This document shows positions 63,431 to 64,000 of a DNA stretch of 64,000 bases, piece after piece. The stretch's first letter is position 1, and each line of letters begins with the position of its first letter. The translations under genes and the position numbers were made by a program. The stretch comes from Devosia lacusdianchii (GTDB taxonomy: Bacteria > Pseudomonadota > Alphaproteobacteria > Rhizobiales > Devosiaceae), in the NCBI RefSeq assembly GCF_022429625.1, contig NZ_CP092483.1, positions 248,001 to 312,000 on the forward strand, read 5' to 3'. Below the pieces are notes generated by a model. It saw only the letters and a list, made by a program, of their open reading frames with translations. It did not search any database and was not told the origin of the DNA.

Positions 63431-64000
63431 ATGTCCGACATAGCTGAAGACAATAAAGCCAGGCTCGGCGTTGCCGGCCTAGACAATATCCTCGTGGGTG
63501 GATTGGCTCGCGGACACCTCTACCTGCTCGAGGGCAGCCCCGGTACCGGCAAGACGACGATCGCCCTGCAATTCCTGCTCGAAGGCCACGCCTGCGGCGA
63601 AAAGGGGCTCTATGTCACCCTGTCGGAAACCGAGGAAGAACTGCGGCTGACCGCCAATTCGCATGATTGGGAAATCGACGCCAAGTTCAACATTTTCGAA
63701 CTGGCGCCGCCCGAAAGCCTGCTCGACAGCGAGCAGCAGCAATCGCTGCTCTACTCGTCTGATCTTGAGCTGGGCGAGGCGACCAAGGCGATGTTCGAGG
63801 CGGTAGAGCGGATAAAGCCCGACCGGATCGTGCTCGACAGCTTGTCCGAAATCCGGCTTCTGGCCCAGAGCTCGCTCCGCTATCGGCGGCAGATCTTATT
63901 GCTCAAGCACTATTTCGCCCGCAATGGCGCAACTGTGCTCATGCTCGACGACCTCACCAGCGACGCCAATGACAAGACGGTTCATTCGGTCGCGCATGGC
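63431..64000 (+). CDS. KaiC/RAD55-like RecA-family ATPase (3' end outside window)
   Basis: The first 190 codons are present and the frame is open to the last base. The N-terminal RLGVAGLDNILVGGLARGHLYLLEGSPGTGKTT carries Walker A at residues 35-43, followed by LYVTLSETEEEL (catalytic Glu pair, KaiC-like) and the Walker B stretch RIVLDSLSEIRLLAQ. This is the single- or double-domain KaiC-like ATPase type common in Alphaproteobacteria, often paired with a histidine kinase or response regulator. ATG 63431 is preceded by GGTAGAAAG. Confidence 0.85.
   Translation, partial: MSDIAEDNKARLGVAGLDNILVGGLARGHLYLLEGSPGTGKTTIALQFLLEGHACGEKGLYVTLSETEEELRLTANSHDWEIDAKFNIFELAPPESLLDSEQQQSLLYSSDLELGEATKAMFEAVERIKPDRIVLDSLSEIRLLAQSSLRYRRQILLLKHYFARNGATVLMLDDLTSDANDKTVHSVAHG

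Overview
The window is high-GC DNA from an alphaproteobacterium of the order Hyphomicrobiales (Rhizobiales), probably Devosia or a close relative. The case rests on the conserved block pckA / chvI-chvG-hprK-EIIA-HPr ... ahcY-divL-tsaE, a RirA-type iron regulator, a PccR-type regulator beside a propionyl-CoA operon, and many peptide and sugar ABC genes. The genus is an inference. I see no rRNA, tRNA, CRISPR array, IS transposase or phage gene.

Layout. 1-5.0 kb: the 3' part of a GH38 alpha-mannosidase, a sugar-ABC ATPase and a ROK regulator. 5.0-9.4 kb: an IHF/HU-like protein, a RirA-like Rrf2 regulator, an ABC-F ATPase with a long structured leader, and a LacI regulator. 9.4-12.9 kb: small conserved genes, then the phosphonate genes phnN and phnM with a 2H-phosphoesterase-like gene. 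13.0-17.3 kb: glycerate 2-kinase, a sugar 1-dehydrogenase, an aldo/keto reductase, a small exported protein and a VOC protein. 17.5-22.7 kb: a complete five-gene peptide-type ABC transporter. 22.9-26.5 kb: a CHASE-PAS-GGDEF-EAL protein and a DeoR regulator with a clear operator. 26.5-35.0 kb: the propionyl-CoA to succinyl-CoA operon (pccB, pccA, methylmalonyl-CoA mutase, epimerase) with two A/T-richer genes of unknown function inside it, and divergent pccR. 35.0-37.0 kb: a PspA-like / YiaA-like pair and a TetR gene sharing four copies of one palindrome. 37.0-41.2 kb: a gamma-carbonic-anhydrase-like protein, SelO, a HAD phosphatase and a SleB-type wall hydrolase. 41.8-47.5 kb: pckA, chvI-chvG, and the regulatory PTS genes hprK, EIIA and HPr. 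47.5-50.1 kb: a B12-binding radical SAM protein and two small membrane proteins. 50.2-55.9 kb: ahcY, divL, tsaE, a DUF1810 protein and a P-loop kinase. 56.2-60.4 kb is accessory: a prenyl-cysteine-methyltransferase-like membrane protein, an A/T-richer membrane-anchored HerA-like ATPase, an APH-fold kinase, and a GIY-YIG nuclease gene lying between inverted repeats. 60.4-64 kb: polA and the start of a divergent KaiC/RAD55-like ATPase.

At least three families of palindromic dispersed repeats occur between genes. In two places they supply the 3' coding end of a gene (SelO and the GIY-YIG protein). The strongest leads are the GIY-YIG gene inside a near-perfect 37-bp inverted repeat of the resident REP-like family, the orphan membrane HerA ATPase, the TetR palindrome regulon, and the leader of the ABC-F gene, which carries a perfect 17-bp palindrome followed by a terminator hairpin.
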